Shown: piece after piece, positions 6,946 to 7,714 of the stretch
How positions within the stretch are numbered: the stretch's first letter is position 1
Layout of the letters: the number at the start of each line of letters is the position of its first letter
Origin: a bacterium
GTDB taxonomy: Bacteria; Verrucomicrobiota; Verrucomicrobiia; Limisphaerales; UBA11358
DNA: 7,714 nucleotides
Direction: 5' to 3'
Assembly (NCBI GenBank): GCA_021781185.1
Contig: JAJXXI010000512.1
Coordinates: forward strand, 1 to 7,714
Notes under the pieces: generated by a model
The model's database searches: none
Seen by the model: the letters and a program-made list of their open reading frames with translations, nothing else
What the model was told of the DNA's origin: nothing
Made by a program: the position numbers and the translations under genes

Positions 6946-7481
6946 AAATTGCCACGGTCTGGCTGGGCGGTTGCGCCGGCTGCCACATGTCTTTCCTCGA
7001 CCTCGACGAGTTTCTCATTGATCTCGCCGGAAAGGTCGAGCTCGTTTACAGCCCCGTCATTGACGTGAAGGAATATCCCGAAGGCGTGGATGTCTGTCTC
7101 ATCGAGGGCGCGGTCTGCAATGCGGACAACCTGGAAATCCTCCATAAAATTCGCGCGCGGACGAAGGTCCTCGTTTCGTTCGGCGATTGCGCCGTCACCG
7201 GCAATGTTCCGGCCATGCGCAACCAGTTCGGACTGGGCAATGCCGACAACGTCCTGCAGCGCGCCTACATCGAAAATGCGCAATTCAATCCGGTGAAACC
7301 CAAGGCCGATGGCATTGTGCCGACCTTGCTGGAGCGCGTGCAACCTGTGCATGAAGTCGTGCAAGTCGAATATTTTCTGCCCGGCTGCCCGCCGCCGGCC
7401 GACCGCATCAAGGCGTTGTTGGTCCAGGTGCTGGAGGGCAAGACGCCGAAACTGGAAGGCCCGCAGTTGAAATTTGGTTGA
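6933..7481 (+). CDS. hoxY: NAD-linked [NiFe]-hydrogenase small subunit HoxY
   Basis: Small subunit of the hydrogenase heterodimer; it holds the single [4Fe-4S] cluster next to the nickel site and hands electrons to HoxU. The protein is 182 aa, short as expected for HoxY, which lacks the C-terminal multi-cluster domain of uptake-type small subunits. The cluster ligands are C14 and C17 (LGGCAGCHMSFLDLDE), C86 (FGDCAVTGNVPAMRN) and C152 (LPGCPPPADRI). The segment LIEGAVCNADN at 57-66 is also typical. There is no twin-arginine signal, consistent with a cytoplasmic enzyme. The start lies inside the end of hoxU, with GGAG at 6921-6924 at good spacing, so translation is probably coupled. hoxH follows after 9 bases. 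Confidence 0.95.
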   Translation: MERLKIATVWLGGCAGCHMSFLDLDEFLIDLAGKVELVYSPVIDVKEYPEGVDVCLIEGAVCNADNLEILHKIRARTKVLVSFGDCAVTGNVPAMRNQFGLGNADNVLQRAYIENAQFNPVKPKADGIVPTLLERVQPVHEVVQVEYFLPGCPPPADRIKALLVQVLEGKTPKLEGPQLKFG

Positions 7482-7490
7482 AAGAAATTT

Positions 7491-7714
7491 ATGTCGAAGC
7501 GCATCGTCATTGACCCCGTGACCCGCATTGAGGGGCACGCCAAAATTAGCATCTATTTGGACGACGCCGGCAATGTCGCCGACGCGGAATTCCACGTGGT
7601 GGAATTTCGCGGTTTTGAAAAATTCTGCGAAGGCCGGCCGTATCCTGAAATGCCTGGCATTACCCAGCGCATCTGCGGCATCTGCCCGGTGAGCCACACG
7701 CTCGCCTCGGCCAA
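7491..7714 (+). CDS. hoxH: NAD-linked [NiFe]-hydrogenase large subunit HoxH, N-terminal part (cut by window end)
   Basis: The first 74 codons of the catalytic subunit, which carries the Ni-Fe(CN)2CO centre where H2 is split or formed. [20 protein letters not shown] opens it; TRIEGH at 11-16 holds the conserved glutamate (E14) of the proton path. The N-terminal nickel-binding motif R60-ICGICPVSH, with C62, C65 and H69, is complete and of the form seen in cytoplasmic group 3 enzymes. A full HoxH would have roughly 470-490 aa, and the second Cys pair and the C-terminal maturation peptide lie beyond the window. ATG at 7491 is 9 bases after the hoxY stop, preceded by AAGAAA as a weak ribosome site. 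The frame is open to the last base. Confidence 0.95.
   Translation, partial: MSKRIVIDPVTRIEGHAKISIYLDDAGNVADAEFHVVEFRGFEKFCEGRPYPEMPGITQRICGICPVSHTLASA

Noticed and set aside
6660..7697. 345-codon open frame on the minus strand across hoxU, hoxY and hoxH
   Set aside because: It lies antisense to three genes with intact Fe-S and nickel motifs, has a biased composition rich in His, Ala and Arg, and shows no domain. It is a by-product of GC-rich codon use on the other strand.

Overview
The window carries the start of a cytoplasmic, NAD-linked bidirectional [NiFe]-hydrogenase operon (hoxE, hoxF, an unrecognised exported protein, hoxU, hoxY, and the first 74 codons of hoxH) on the + strand. Divergent from it, on the - strand, is a large ion-pumping membrane pyrophosphatase (hppA). 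The far left edge holds decayed sequence: an IS3-family transposase orfA remnant and an unidentified broken coding frame.

Layout. 1-143 (-): frameshifted 5' part of an IS3-type orfA. 162-395 (+): coding-like frame interrupted by one in-frame TAG. 408-3005 (-): hppA, with a possible hairpin just past its stop. 3006-3553: 548 bp divergent intergenic region, AT-rich next to hoxE, with a weak sigma-54-like element and a 14-bp perfect palindrome. 3554-7714 (+): the hox cluster, very tightly packed. hoxE and hoxF overlap by ATGA, hoxU and hoxY overlap by 13 nt, and the other gaps are 30, 6 and 9 nt.

How the genes work together. HoxE, HoxF and HoxU form the diaphorase module, related to the NADH-input module of complex I (NuoE, NuoF and the N-terminal part of NuoG). 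It carries electrons between NAD(H) and the hydrogenase module HoxY/HoxH. All expected Fe-S ligand cysteines are present in HoxE, HoxF, HoxU and HoxY, and HoxH has the N-terminal nickel-binding motif, so the cluster looks intact. This is the group 3d (bidirectional, NAD-coupled) architecture. The one unexpected member is a 163-residue protein with a signal peptide between hoxF and hoxU. The other complex subunits are cytosolic, so its place is unexplained. HppA would couple PPi hydrolysis to ion export and is a separate transcription unit.

Organism. A bacterium with moderate GC content, few strong Shine-Dalgarno sites and a hoxEFUYH operon. Gene style and the divergent pyrophosphatase would fit Verrucomicrobiota or a relative in the PVC group. 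This is an impression from protein character, not a measured assignment.
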